Positions 1-22,200 of a stretch of 64,000 nt of DNA are shown piece after piece. Within the stretch, counting starts at the first letter, position 1. Each line of letters opens with the position of its first letter. The translations under genes were made by a program, and so were the position numbers. This stretch comes from Siphlonurus alternatus (Eukaryota; Arthropoda; Insecta; Ephemeroptera; Siphlonuridae), in NCBI GenBank assembly GCA_949825025.1, contig OX463778.1, positions 16,640,171-16,704,170 of the forward strand, given 5' to 3'. Under the pieces are notes generated by a model, which was not told the origin of the DNA, made no database searches, and saw nothing but the letters and a program-made list of their open reading frames with translations.

Positions 1-167
1 ATGACGTCACTTCCTGGCTGGCCCAGGCTGACGCGGGCGGACTCTACAGTGCGCCTGAGACCTAGCGGACAGACTGGGAACTAATTATGACGACATTATG
101 ACGTTTCATACCAGGCGACCAAGGTCACCGCCATTTTACCCAGCCCGGGCCAGCCCGGGCTGGCCCG
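1..167. promoter_or_regulatory. GC-rich palindromic stretch with CRE site
   Basis: Visibly GC-richer than the sequence after it. Bases 2-9 are an exact TGACGTCA (CRE/ATF site), and 146-167 form a perfect 22-bp palindrome centred on CCCGGG, preceded by another AGCCCGGG. It could be part of a promoter or first exon of the + strand gene, which is inference from position only; no start codon and donor combination is evident. Confidence 0.35.
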
Positions 168-1395
168 TGAATTCAAACGCACTCAAATGACTCTCGCGGT
201 TAAAAAGATGAAAACTGGCAACGCTGGAATCGGGAGAGCAGAAATTATTGCCAAGTGCCCAGTCAACGTCGTGAATTCGTGAATGGGAACGTCTTTATGT
301 AAAACTTAATTTCTTTCATGCGAGAAGAAATCCATATTCCCTTTATGGCTGGCCGAAGTGAATATGGTTATTTTCCACCTCCTGGACGTGAAAACATTGT
401 AAGTTTGTTTACCATTATCGTAGAAAACATGATTATTTACCTGCCCCTATGACACTGTAGTAGGATCGTCTGTATCTCAAGAATGAATGATTAGGTATAA
501 ATTCAAGGTCTTATAAGAATGACTTACACTTTATTTGTTACTGCGGTCATGCATGGAATTACATTTATTGTTAAAAGTCTCAATTACAGCCTTCCAGTAA
601 TAATAGAAGCTAGTTATTCTAATTTTTGCAAAAGGCGACAAAATAATGTAATTTGACAGCTGACGGTACATGACGTACATAGTACATATGTATTTTACCT
701 GACGTTTAAATGCCACCCTCTCAAGTATGATACATATGCATACGTCTTAACTTACCAACCGTGGTCTTTTTCTCGTACCAATTCTGCTGTTGTCAATAAT
801 CTTCTGTCGTACGTATCATACTCATTATCTACTTCGCACAAAATACAGTATTAATTATTACTCTCCCTTATCATGCAGAGAACATAATATTGATATTGAA
901 AATGTGTTATCAACACTTTTCGTAATCTGTCTTGTAACATTGAAACTTCTCTTACTTTTATCTATTTCGTATTCTGAAGAATCTGATATTGAAGTACGTA
1001 GCTAAAACTCCCATGGAGTCCATTTCATTTCTCTGAATTTTTTTTTCTGTAAGTGTTGAATTTTGAGATTCAGTATCATATACGTATATGCATAATGCAA
1101 GAATTAAGTGTAAAGTTTTAACTTGTTGCAGTCTGTGCAGATTCTCATGTCACATAACATTACAGTGAAATAATATTTTACCTGCTTATTGTCATGGTAA
1201 GTGGAAGTGCGAGATAAACTGTACAGTACGGTAGTTTTAGATTGATCAGTTAAGTTAAAGTTGTTTTTTTTTAAAGCTTTTTATACAGCTTGGTAGCTGT
1301 TTGCATACATGTATACATACTGCACAACTGCGGCATTAAATTTTTGTTATTTATAATTTATTGGGTTTGTATGTTTCATAGAAAGAGTGACACAT
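168..1395. other. AT-rich sequence upstream of Nedd4, no gene seen
   Basis: Contains only short chance open frames. No coding motif, RNA gene or long repeat is recognisable. A first exon of Nedd4 could lie here, but I cannot point to one. Confidence 0.6.
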
Positions 1396-1750
1396 TATTA
1401 TTGTCCCTCGTCCGCAGAATATCTATCTGCTATATTATAAGTGAGTACTATTAAAAACTGGAAATAGATAACATAAAGCTCATTGTTGAGCTCACCTGAA
1501 ATAGCGTAACGTCCCTCGTCCGGAATAATGAGCTATCTGCCTTCCAAAATTCAAATGCAATAATGAGCTGTCTGCATTTCATTTTACATTAAAATTGCAC
1601 TCACCTGGTAAAGCAGACAGCTCATTATTGCATTTGAATTTTGGTAGGCAAATAGCTCATTATTCCGGATGAGGTACAGTACGATATATCTCATTATTGC
1701 ACACCAGATCATGTAGGCAAATAACTCATCATTCTAGACGAGAAACAATA
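1396..1750. repeat. Nested inverted-repeat (fold-back) element, family A
   Basis: Inner arms 1514-1575 and 1613-1674 (62 nt each) are near-perfect reverse complements with a 37-nt loop. A weaker outer pair, about 1398-1430 and 1715-1750, repeats the same unit (CCTCGTC then GAGCTATCTGC-like). Nothing is encoded. It looks like a MITE or a nested insertion of one element into itself. Confidence 0.85.
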
Positions 1751-2480
1751 TATTTTATTACTGTATAGTAGTGTGACCGTGGTGTCTTTTTAAACTCTTA
1801 ATTGTATCATTAAATTCCTATTTTATGGAAACTACACACAAATCTAACATTCCAATTCGAACCCAGAAAGCTCATCAGTATCATCAGCGTATCAAAGTAA
1901 AACGCTGATGTTAATTAATGTGAAGTTGACTGCAATTTAGCCTTTATCGCTGGTAAATAAAGAAAAGTTGAATACAGTTTTCTGCATTGGGCAGACATGC
2001 AATTGACCTCATAAAGTACCAATAGATGGCATTGAAAACAGCCTCTATAGAATCAGTATGACTCAACTACACGTGTACTTTAGCCAGTAGCAAAGCTCAG
2101 ATATCAAAACAATGACACTTTTAGAATCACCCAGGTAAAATCCACCAGATGTCCATACCTGTCTTTATGACGTCAATACAGTACACAATACTTGTGCGAT
2201 GAAGTCAATTATTGCAACCTGCTTACTTCACTGCACACTGTAATGTCAGTTATGTAAGAGACTGAAAATTAATGTGTCAAACTCATTCCAATTGCTTGCA
2301 AAATCATGTGAGGATGACTATATAGATTAATGTACATCTTGTCCTTTATATTTTCCTCACAGGCTTTTATAAGTTTGTTTAAAATTTAAGCAGTACATAG
2401 ATGAAAGCTGTATGGTATGTGGTATGTTTGTGCATAAACACATGACATGTATTATTATGGGATGCTATATTATGTAAATA

Positions 2481-3046
2481 ATAATGAGCTATCTGTTTAC
2501 CGTGATTTCATTGCAATAAAAGGCGGTTGCATGAGCAACGCAATCAGTCTACTTTACAGGGGCTGAGTGAAAACATGCGCGCGCAGCCTGCCATGCCGGT
2601 GGAGTGGTAGAGAACTCTGCATGCAGGCAAAAGATTAAAAAAATACATTATAAATTATTGAAAATAAAAATAAAAATGTGAGGTGAACAAAATGTTTGAA
2701 ATAAAATTTACAAACTTTTGCTCTCCTCAGAATTCAGAATCTTTTCTTTATATATTTTTAAATATTTTTTTAAATATTTTCTCCTATGCTTATACATTGT
2801 GGAGCTCCACCACGCCACCATCGACGACTGGCGGACAACTGTTGAAACTCCCGATCCAAGGTCACACTGACGTCACACGCAAGCGCCTAATAATGAGCTG
2901 TCTGCTATTTCAGGCGATTGCAATTATGAGCTGTAAATTGATATAAAATAAAGCTCTTAATTGTGCTTATTTGAAATTTGATATAGCAGATGATAGCTCA
3001 TTATTAGGATGATATTATGGTAGGCAGATAGCTCTTTATTCCAGAC
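2481..3046. repeat. Further family A units in both orientations
   Basis: The TAATGAGCTATCTG unit recurs at 2481-2495 and 2891-2905 (direct) and inverted at 2986-3006 and 3023-3046. The 2891-3046 part is a fold-back like that at 1396-1750. Between 2510 and 2880 is non-repeat sequence including a GC-rich patch. The outermost units (2481 and 3046) face each other as terminal inverted repeats would. Confidence 0.75.
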
Positions 3047-3396
3047 AAGGAATGATATGCATGTACTGTACAGTTGCAGTCAAATTTAGTGGGACAGTGC
3101 ATATGCTTTACACCAATAGCGCTGCCCCACTCTTTACTTTGTACTTTGCTCTTAAAGCTTTGAGTAGATTGCTTTACTTGATATTAAAAGGAGAGAAACG
3201 GCTACAGCGCTGCTGCATTTGCACACATGACATAGGCGAGCTGAGAGCAAACCATGGACAGAGCCACGGGCCGTTAGAGCAGGCCTCAAAAGACAGTCCC
3301 GTGCAGTGCAGAACTCTACAGCAGGGACCCCTCTCCTGCAGCCGTAGCCTGTGACAGTGTGCTGGCAAGTGATTAATTGAAGTGTTGTTGTTGCAG

Positions 3397-13950
<10,554 letters not shown>

Positions 13951-14102
13951 CCCAGTGGGTGCGTGCCGATGAGCCAGCTGTTGATGTGCTACCCATGCAC
14001 CATCTCATGAGGCCGGCACGCCTCCTGCAAGTTTGAGCTTCATCCCAGCAATGTAAAATGTCATGTGAGTTTGCCATGAAGCTCCATCAGTGTTTGAGAG
14101 CG

Positions 14103-14108
14103 AATAAA
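14103..14108 (+). terminator. Candidate poly(A) signal of Nedd4
   Basis: AATAAA about 150 nt after the stop codon, followed by T-rich sequence. Later AATAAA motifs (for example near 15155) could give longer 3' UTRs. Confidence 0.5.
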
Positions 14109-14591
14109 TTTTATGCTTTTGGTAGCACCATGGAAAATTTCCAACAACGAATTACATTGCCGTTTCACAACAAATAACCATATGGATCTAGTTCATATCT
14201 TGTTGATTTCGAATAGTTTATATTTAATTCAATTCAGGGTTAATTTTTGACTCATTTGAAATTAGCATAATAAAGTATCCTCTCTCGTAAACCTAAAGCT
14301 AAAATGTGTAAAAAGAACTTATGATAATTAAAATTAACCTACAACACCTTTTTATTGAGTTGTATTTCCTCTTAAGAAAACAAACAAACAAAAATCTAAT
14401 ATATTTTCAGTGTTTTGCATAAACTTACTTGCTGTGAGACACAGGTTCAGAGATACCATCTTTTTTAAAAGTCATAAATTTTAAATTTGAGCATATTTTA
14501 CAGTACAATGTATTAGTTGTCAACTTTTTCCTGCATTATACAAGTTTGTGTGTGCTCATTATTTATATCTGTGAGGTTTAATTGTTCTGAG

Positions 14592-14592
<1 letters not shown>

Positions 14593-14632
<40 letters not shown>
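14593..14632. repeat. (TA)n microsatellite
   Basis: About 40 bp of TA dinucleotides in the Nedd4 3' flank. Confidence 0.95.
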
Positions 14633-14640
<8 letters not shown>

Positions 14641-16659
14641 GATTTAATTAAATTTTTTGAAAATGTATTTTTATTTTTGTTTTCTTCAAAATGACCTAAA
14701 TTCCTTGCCTCAGGATGCTTCGTTGTTGTTTTTATATTGAGCTCCTCTTCACATGTCTATTTGAGAGAATACTTTGGTCTGGATCCTTATTGTTATTTAT
14801 GTGAAAATAAACTCCCTGCTCGAGTATACCTTGTACTCTGTACAAGAAAAAAAAAAATATTGTTTTTATAAAAACTCATTGTTAAATATTATTATAATTA
14901 CTTATAAATATACACATCCCACATTATTAAATAATATTAAAATTCTTATCATATATTTAGAGTTTTTAGCATGTAATATAAAATATAATATATGTACATT
15001 AATTTTGTTTTGGGATGGTTTGGTAATGCAAATTTTATTGTTATGGACAATGCTGAAGTCTTAACTGTGATTTTACTAAACTGTTTGTGGGTGGCCCACA
15101 GGCAACTTCTTCCCTGTGTCCCAGCAGTAGCTATAATATGATGAACCCTCAAAATAAAGAAGGTTCAAGTTTTTACGCTACTACCCTACCTACATACATT
15201 TTTTACTCTATTTCTAAGCTAAGAACATAAAAATATACAGTATAATCAGCTGTTCTATGGTTGTGTTTTTGCACCTCTATGTTATAACTTTATAAGAAAA
15301 GATTTAAAGAGGGTAAAAAAGATTATAAAATATTATTGTAAATATAAATTTTGTAAAATTTTAATTATTTTATATTCCTTTTTCTCTCTTTAAATATTGG
15401 TAAATTAATTATTTTTTTTTTTTCTATAACATCACCTGTATGCATGCCATGCTTTTTCATAAAATATTCCGGCAGCTTTTGATTTTTGATTTATTTTACT
15501 TTTTTTGCTAGATGTTCATTTCGAAATTTATAAAATATACAAAAGCCATTCCGTAACTGATAATCTAAATATTATCCCAGTCTTTATAAAGATTAAATAA
15601 TATACTCACTATACCCAATGAATTAAAATTCTTCAAAGCAAAAATAAAAAGAGGCCAGAAATTAGAAATAATTAATATATTTTTCCAAAGACTTAATTAA
15701 TTCTCAATGAAGTGATTTAATATGTAACTTTGATTTCCAAGTGTTTTTATCATGAATACCTTGTCATCCTTGTGGTGTGTTGATTTATTATTATTATTTC
15801 TTTTTATTGTACCTATGTACCATTAATTGTTTCACAGGGGTTACGTTTTTCTAATCCCTATAAACTTTTAAAAAAATAAACACTCATAAACTAAACCAAT
15901 ATAACCTTGGTTACAAGTAATATTTTTTATAAATATAATTATAATTGATTAAGATTTTAAGCTTAATGAAAGTAAAAAAAAATACTTATTTATGTGCAAT
16001 CAAAACAATTCTTATCCACAATTATTTTAAAGATAACTATAACTATAGTACTTTTTAGTTTGTTTTTAATTAAGTAATTATAAAAGCATCAGATTTCATA
16101 TAATATATATATCGTCAATTTGACCATTTATGTGTTTAATAAAATTGAATTATTGTTACATTACAAAATAGCTTTTAACTGTGTCACTGACGCATTTGCA
16201 AATGCATTCCTATTCATTTTAATTCAAGCCTTAGGTTTGTAAGTTTTGAGCTGATATAACTGCTACTTCTGAACATAATAATTATTATTTGCCCAAAGAC
16301 AAAATATCAAATGGTTGAAATAATTTACTTTTGAAGCCATAATTAAGATGAAATGTGTTTGGCTGCAAATCAAACACATTGTATTATGTACTTGCATTGT
16401 ATATACCGATGTACTTCTACTGGTTACAAAATGAAATAAATCTGATAAAATCATAAAGATAAAGCTGTTTTCCCTTCTAGTAATAGTTCCATAAAATCAT
16501 ATTTATGTTTTTTAAGACTCTTTATTTTTCATTGTTATTTCATATATTTGACTATTTGCCATAAATAATAAGTTAATACTTAGGTAGCAAGCATTAATTT
16601 ATACTATCTATATTATAATATTTTGAATACAGATTCAAATATTCAGATATTCTGTATTC

Positions 16660-17053
16660 TTAAGGGTAAGATAACACGAACAATCGATTGTTGGCAGTCC
16701 CATTAGATTAACATGTAAAACTTAGCAACCTCATAATGATTCTGAATTTTTTTTGAGAGACAGTTCTTGGCATTAAAAAAATATGGAGAAAATTTCAAAA
16801 CAATCGGACGATCCAATTTTTTTTAAATGAATTTTTTAAATTTTCAGTATAGGGCTTTCCCATGGAGACCGAAACTAAAAAATTAATTTAAAAAAATTGG
16901 ATCGTCCGATTGTTTTGAAATTTTCTCCATATTTTTTTAATGCCAAGAACTGCCTCTCAAAAAAAATTCAGAATCATTATGAGGTTGCTAAGGTTTACAT
17001 GTTAATCAAATGGGACTAACAACAATCGATTGTTCATGTTATCTTACCCTTAA
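16660..17053. mobile_element. 394-bp fold-back element bounded by TTAA
   Basis: Both ends carry TTAA next to GGGTAAGATAACA (left) or its inverse (right). The arms then mirror each other for about 170 bp through ACAATCGATTGTT, GCAACCTCATAATGATTCTG and ACAATCGGACGATCCAATTT. A loop of about 50 bp around CCCATGG separates them. TTAA at each end is the target duplication typical of piggyBac-type transposition. No open frame of note. Confidence 0.88.
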
Positions 17054-19165
17054 TACAGATTTAGAAGGAATAGAGAGGGCAAATTAAAATAATAATTCAA
17101 ATAATTGAAGATGTAATTATTTTTTACTTGGCATACTACTTACATTATACATACATAAAATTTTTCAATGGAAATCATTAACATGGAGAGATTCACGCAA
17201 AAAAAAAAAAAAAAAAAAAAAATCTTAAATCATAAGCACGTAACATAAAGGAAAAAAAAAATAAACTGAACATTAGCATTTTTGATATTTATTTCTGACA
17301 TGAAGATGTAATTATAAATTGTTTATCCCTGAGTTTCCATGTCAATATGATGTTCCAAATTTGATGAACGTTGCGTTAAAAAAACTGAATTATTTGTTAC
17401 TATATACGCAGCCAGGGATGCTGCATGGTATGAAATCGCCAATGATAACAATATAGTCCATCTAATTTGGCGCAGAATGAGATCACACAAAGTTCTAAGC
17501 AACATCAAGAACTGCACTGGCTTTTTTTCCCCCTCAATCACACGTACTAAAAATTCTTCTTGCTACACTAGAATAAAACTCTGCAATATATTTTAATTAT
17601 AATCGGAAGAAGTCAATGGTTTTGATTGTTATAAATTTTTTATTGTTTGACAGTAAATTTTCTATATAAAAGTAATGTATTTATTATGGAAAAATATTAC
17701 CTTTATTTCTAATTTTATGTTGTATTTTTAAGAATATAAATAATTATAATAATAATTAGTGGAATAATTATTGAAATTACGATTTAATAGTAGAAAAATA
17801 AATCATTTAAAGGTTAAAAAATGTGCGCAAAAGAATTGAATTTATGATTTTTACTTATATATATTGCAGTAAATTTTTGAAGAATTTATAATACTAAAAT
17901 AATAATAAAAATCAATGACATGAAATATCTCAAACACGCAGCGTCAATCATTCATAAACATTGCATTGTCTTCGTTACGACGCACGCCAATTTACGATGT
18001 AACTCCACAAGCATCTTCTAACATCTGATTGAACATCCATAATAATTATTAACAACAAAGTTTGCAACAGTCAAAGCATCTACAGCATAATTATATAATA
18101 AGGCCTACATTTGAATGTATGTTTCTATTTTTTATGTTTGTTTTTTTGTTTTTTGTTTTTTTCACAAGAAAAAAAAGTCTGATAGCTAAAAATACAAAAA
18201 GCAAAAACATTGCACACTGCTCTTATTTATATAATAATAATAACTTACACAGTATAAAAAATTATAAACTGATATTAGTGAAGACTACACATTATATATT
18301 TTCTTATGTATTTTTTACACAATTATATAATTTTAGATTTAATTTTTTTTATCAGTTATAAATATTATGATTATAGCTGTCGCATATAGGGCAAATAAAA
18401 AAATCTTATGATTATAAAATATTTACAATACATGATTTTTCATTTTACATTGTGGCACACTAAACATATGTTTCTACGAGATAATAATTTTGTTTATATA
18501 TTTCTAAAAAATAATATGAAATACTGAAATTTTCTGAGAAAAATTTTGAATACTACATTCATGGTATATTCAGATCTCAAAATCCAACTAGCAGCAGCTA
18601 CACATTGCACAAAATACAAGAGATGCTTGGTTGCAAAGTGTTCAAAAATAATATTTTAAAAAAAAAGTGAAGCAATCACGTAATGCTGTAATGATTTGTT
18701 TGAGTCCTTGCAAGCTTAGCTCTGCATTCGTCAAATATCACTTGATGAAATTTTTCTCCAAAAACAAAATATATGGCGCGGCTAAGAAAAAAATATATAT
18801 AATATATACAAGTTGCGAGGAGGCTCCAAAAAAATTCATGCATGTTATTATTATTTTTTTCTTTTTTGGTTGATATTCTAGGGATTCAAATCATTCACGT
18901 TATAAATGCATTTATATATATAAAAAAAAAAAGTAATTTTATACATTCATATATATACAAAAAATTACTTTTATAATCGAGATTTTTTAAATATTATAGA
19001 AAAGTATTTTTTCTGCCATGCACACAAGCTTATGCTAATACTTTTGCGCCATGAAAAGACCCCGTCCTCGCAACAAGTAACTCAATGAACGGTCGCGTGA
19101 GAGATGGCCGCCAGTGGGGCAGGGTCGTAGCACAGCCTTGGAGCTGGAGAACTCCTGGGGGCAGC
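17054..19165. other. 3' flank/UTR of the ARID3 gene, AT-rich
   Basis: Lies downstream of the minus-strand stop codon and is probably largely 3' UTR and flank. On the minus strand I see no AATAAA within 1.4 kb of the stop; the first candidates are at 17702-17707 and 17680-17685 (read as TTTATT on +). An ATTAAA variant sits near 18338-18343. Nothing coding was recognised. Confidence 0.55.
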
Positions 19166-19281
19166 TCACGAGAGGCGGCCTACACGCTGGGGGGGTACTT
19201 GGGCGAACAACACGCCTTGGTAGAGGACTCCGTTGATCTCCATGCTGACCACAAGTGACGAGTTGTCGCCTCGCGCGTCAC
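19166..19281 (-). CDS. retn: ARID3 exon 6: REKLES C-terminus and stop
   Basis: Acceptor CGTTTGCAG. Encodes DARGDNSSLVVSMEINGVLY then QGVLFAQVPPQRVGRLS and TGA (19168-19166). The EINGVxYxGVLFA strand pair is the part of REKLES known to mediate self-association and nuclear export in ARID3 proteins. Confidence 0.96.
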
Positions 19282-22200
19282 CTGCAAACGTCACAAAAGA
19301 TTAAAATGGTTACAATTTAAGAGTTTAAAAAAAAAAAAAAAAAAAAAATCTATGGGAAAGCAAAAGTAATTTTACTTTTATTTAATTTTATTTTTTTGAG
19401 TTATTTTTTTAATATAATATAAAAATAAAACGAAAATGCTTATATTAGTCTATTATGCAGAATCGGGCAGAATACCAGAAATGTAATAAAGAAGATTTAA
19501 TTAAGGGGGAAAAAATAACGTGGTTTTACCGAAACATTTAAATTGAATTAAATTTGACGGGTTGATTTCACGTGCTCACTCACCTCTGCTGTTGATCTTG
19601 ATGTGCGCGCCTGGCACTCCGGCCGCATGTAGCCTGAGGGCTGCTTCCTCGTCCAACAAGTGAGGTCTCTTGGCGGGGGCGGGGCCGTTCTCCGAGATCT
19701 CCTTCTTCACCACTGCCTCCATGGCTCGCGCTTGCTGTTCTGCCGCCGCTGCTGCTGCTGCTGCGGCTGCAGCCGCCGCAGCTTGTTGCTGCCGGCTCAC
19801 CTCCAGGTTGAGAGCCTCGCGCTGCGGGGGTGGCGGAGGGGGCGGCCGGGCTTCTTCACCAGGCATGGCGCCCGCGTTGTGGTACAGATTCCACAGCGTC
19901 AGCCGAGACATCTCGAGTGCGTTCAGAGCCTCGCGCGGAGACGTCGAGGGAGGGGGTGACGTCGAACCTGACACAAATTACTGTCAGCCTTGCGAGTATA
20001 AACTGGTCACTATCATGCTAATTAGGTTCAGTCGAGGTCAAAATTAGTGGCACGTGTTACAATAATCGTCTGTCTCACTCTTCATGAATAACTCTGCACA
20101 AGACTTCACAGAGTTCAGCATACTTAACAAATAAGTCTTGTTTTGCAGTTAGAGGATAAAAAAAAATGAGGATAAATACGAATTTCCATTATCCATTTGA
20201 TTTTATATTTAAAATGCATTTTTATTAATGTAATGTTGCGAAGCCAAGGGTCAATTTGTAATTGTGATTCGATCACTCACCTTGCCTGCCGGTAGGCGGA
20301 GTGGAGGCCGTGCGTCGCAGCTCCTTGTCCAGCAGCTTCACGTACTCGGCCATGCGCGCCTCGAACTCCGCGGGGGCCAGGCAGTTGCCGGGCGCTGAAA
20401 CAACGTGGCACTCAACATTACCGAGGACGTCCGGCTAAATAATTATCTCGTGTATGCAAATTATGTTATAAAACTTAAATGAACGATTTGCATATCTACA
20501 AAAAAGGTATTATCGAGACCGACGAAACAGCTATATTAGACATCAAGATGCTGGGGAATCGTTAAAATCCCTATTTCTTAATGGAGAAATAAATCTAAAT
20601 TCACATGTACTGTCGTCCCGGGCCAGTATTGATTTGACGTCACGTGACTCTCTTATAATAGTATTGCATTTTGGATGACACAAAAGGAAAAGTTCGTGAC
20701 GTGAAATCAACGATAGCCCCAGACCATGATAGAACTAGAAGTCTCGAGACGACTATATATTATAATTGTGATCATCTTAATAAGCTAAAGACAGTGACCA
20801 TAATGAATAATGAGTAAAATTATGAGTTTCTAATTTATTTTCTCGGCATGGCACGTTAAGGTACTCACCCATTGCGAGCGGGTGCGGTGGTGTGTGGTGA
20901 TGTGTTCCGTTGCCGTTCATGGTGGGTCTGCTTGCGGTGACCAGGCTCAAGGGTGACATCTGCTGGGCCAGGCTGGTGGCGGCGGCACCGAGCGCTGGTC
21001 CAAGTCCAGGACTACGCTGGACCATTTCTGCGTAAGTGCCGTAGCTGCTGCGGCGACCCTCGCGCCGGTTACCATCAATCGCGGCCTGAAGCTCCGTAGG
21101 AGAACTCAGTTGTCTCTTCTCACACTCGTACGGATATAAGTACTTCATGTACCTGTAACAGAAGAGATATTTATATCACATCTGCTCCCTACACGTGACT
21201 CACAAAACTCAACTGTTCTAGTTTGTGGCACTCGTACGGGTACAGGTATTTCGTATATCTGAAACATAAACAAACATATTTCATGTTGTAACTGCATACC
21301 TATATACATTTTTTATATTAATTCAATACGAAGTACAAATTTTGACTTAACGTCATAAATATTTTATATTTGTATATATTTTTTTTAATGCCGCATTTAA
21401 AAAAATATTCATATATTTAAAATATAACATGAATATATCGTAGATAATGATATACATTTGCGATTAGTAATTATAAAATATGTCTGTTCTATTAATGTGA
21501 TCTATTTATACTAGCAGTTCAATCATCGTCAGAACGTCAACTCGGCAACGACGACGGACGGATGCTGCTGTTGCGGTATACGAGATGATATAAAAACCAC
21601 TACGACCATGCTGTAGTCCGCCGCGACTTTGAGACGCCGCGCCCGCCGTCTTGGTTGTTGACTCATCATCATCATTTCGCGGCGGCGAGCGTCATCAATG
21701 TTTCTGATGCTCCAATAATAGAGCGGGCGGACTACATGCAGAGAGTATGTGACATTCGGTACGCCGTAGCTCTCTCGGACCTTTGTGTTCACTAGGAGCT
21801 ATGCCAAAACATCACATCACACACGACATGTCCCTCGAGCGGCTGTGGTTGGTATAGAGAATGACTGATGAGTGTAAGGACCTTAAAGGCTTGCAGATAT
21901 AAAATTATAACTACCGTATGTAACATACCACAGTAAAAGATAAATAGTTATGCTTGTCATAAAAATATGATAAATTATTTAATTTCAAATTATTATTATT
22001 TTGCCTCTCATATTAATTTATGACTGGTTTTTTAATCCTCGAGGGATCATATTCACAATAAAAAAATGTGTCTACTTGAGATGGTATAAAAAAAGGGTTA
22101 TATTTTATCATATGACGTATTATAAAGACATGTGTGCTGGAGAAAGGGGGTGTGAATTGGGGGGCGGTTGACGGATTTAGCGCGTCATTTGTCATCAAAC

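Larger units (their letters stand above)
13951..16659. other. Nedd4 3' UTR/flank, AT-rich
   Basis: No coding sequence recognised. The part to about 14.1 kb is likely 3' UTR, and more may be if distal poly(A) signals are used. The rest is A/T-rich with homopolymer tracts. Confidence 0.7.

Noticed and set aside
14000..19000. Search for tRNA or other RNA genes between the two genes
   Set aside because: No cloverleaf, A/B box pair or other RNA signature was recognised.
19660..20047. Plus-strand frames with Ala or Cys runs
   Set aside because: Antisense shadows of the poly-Ala/GC-rich ARID3 exon at 19584-19967.
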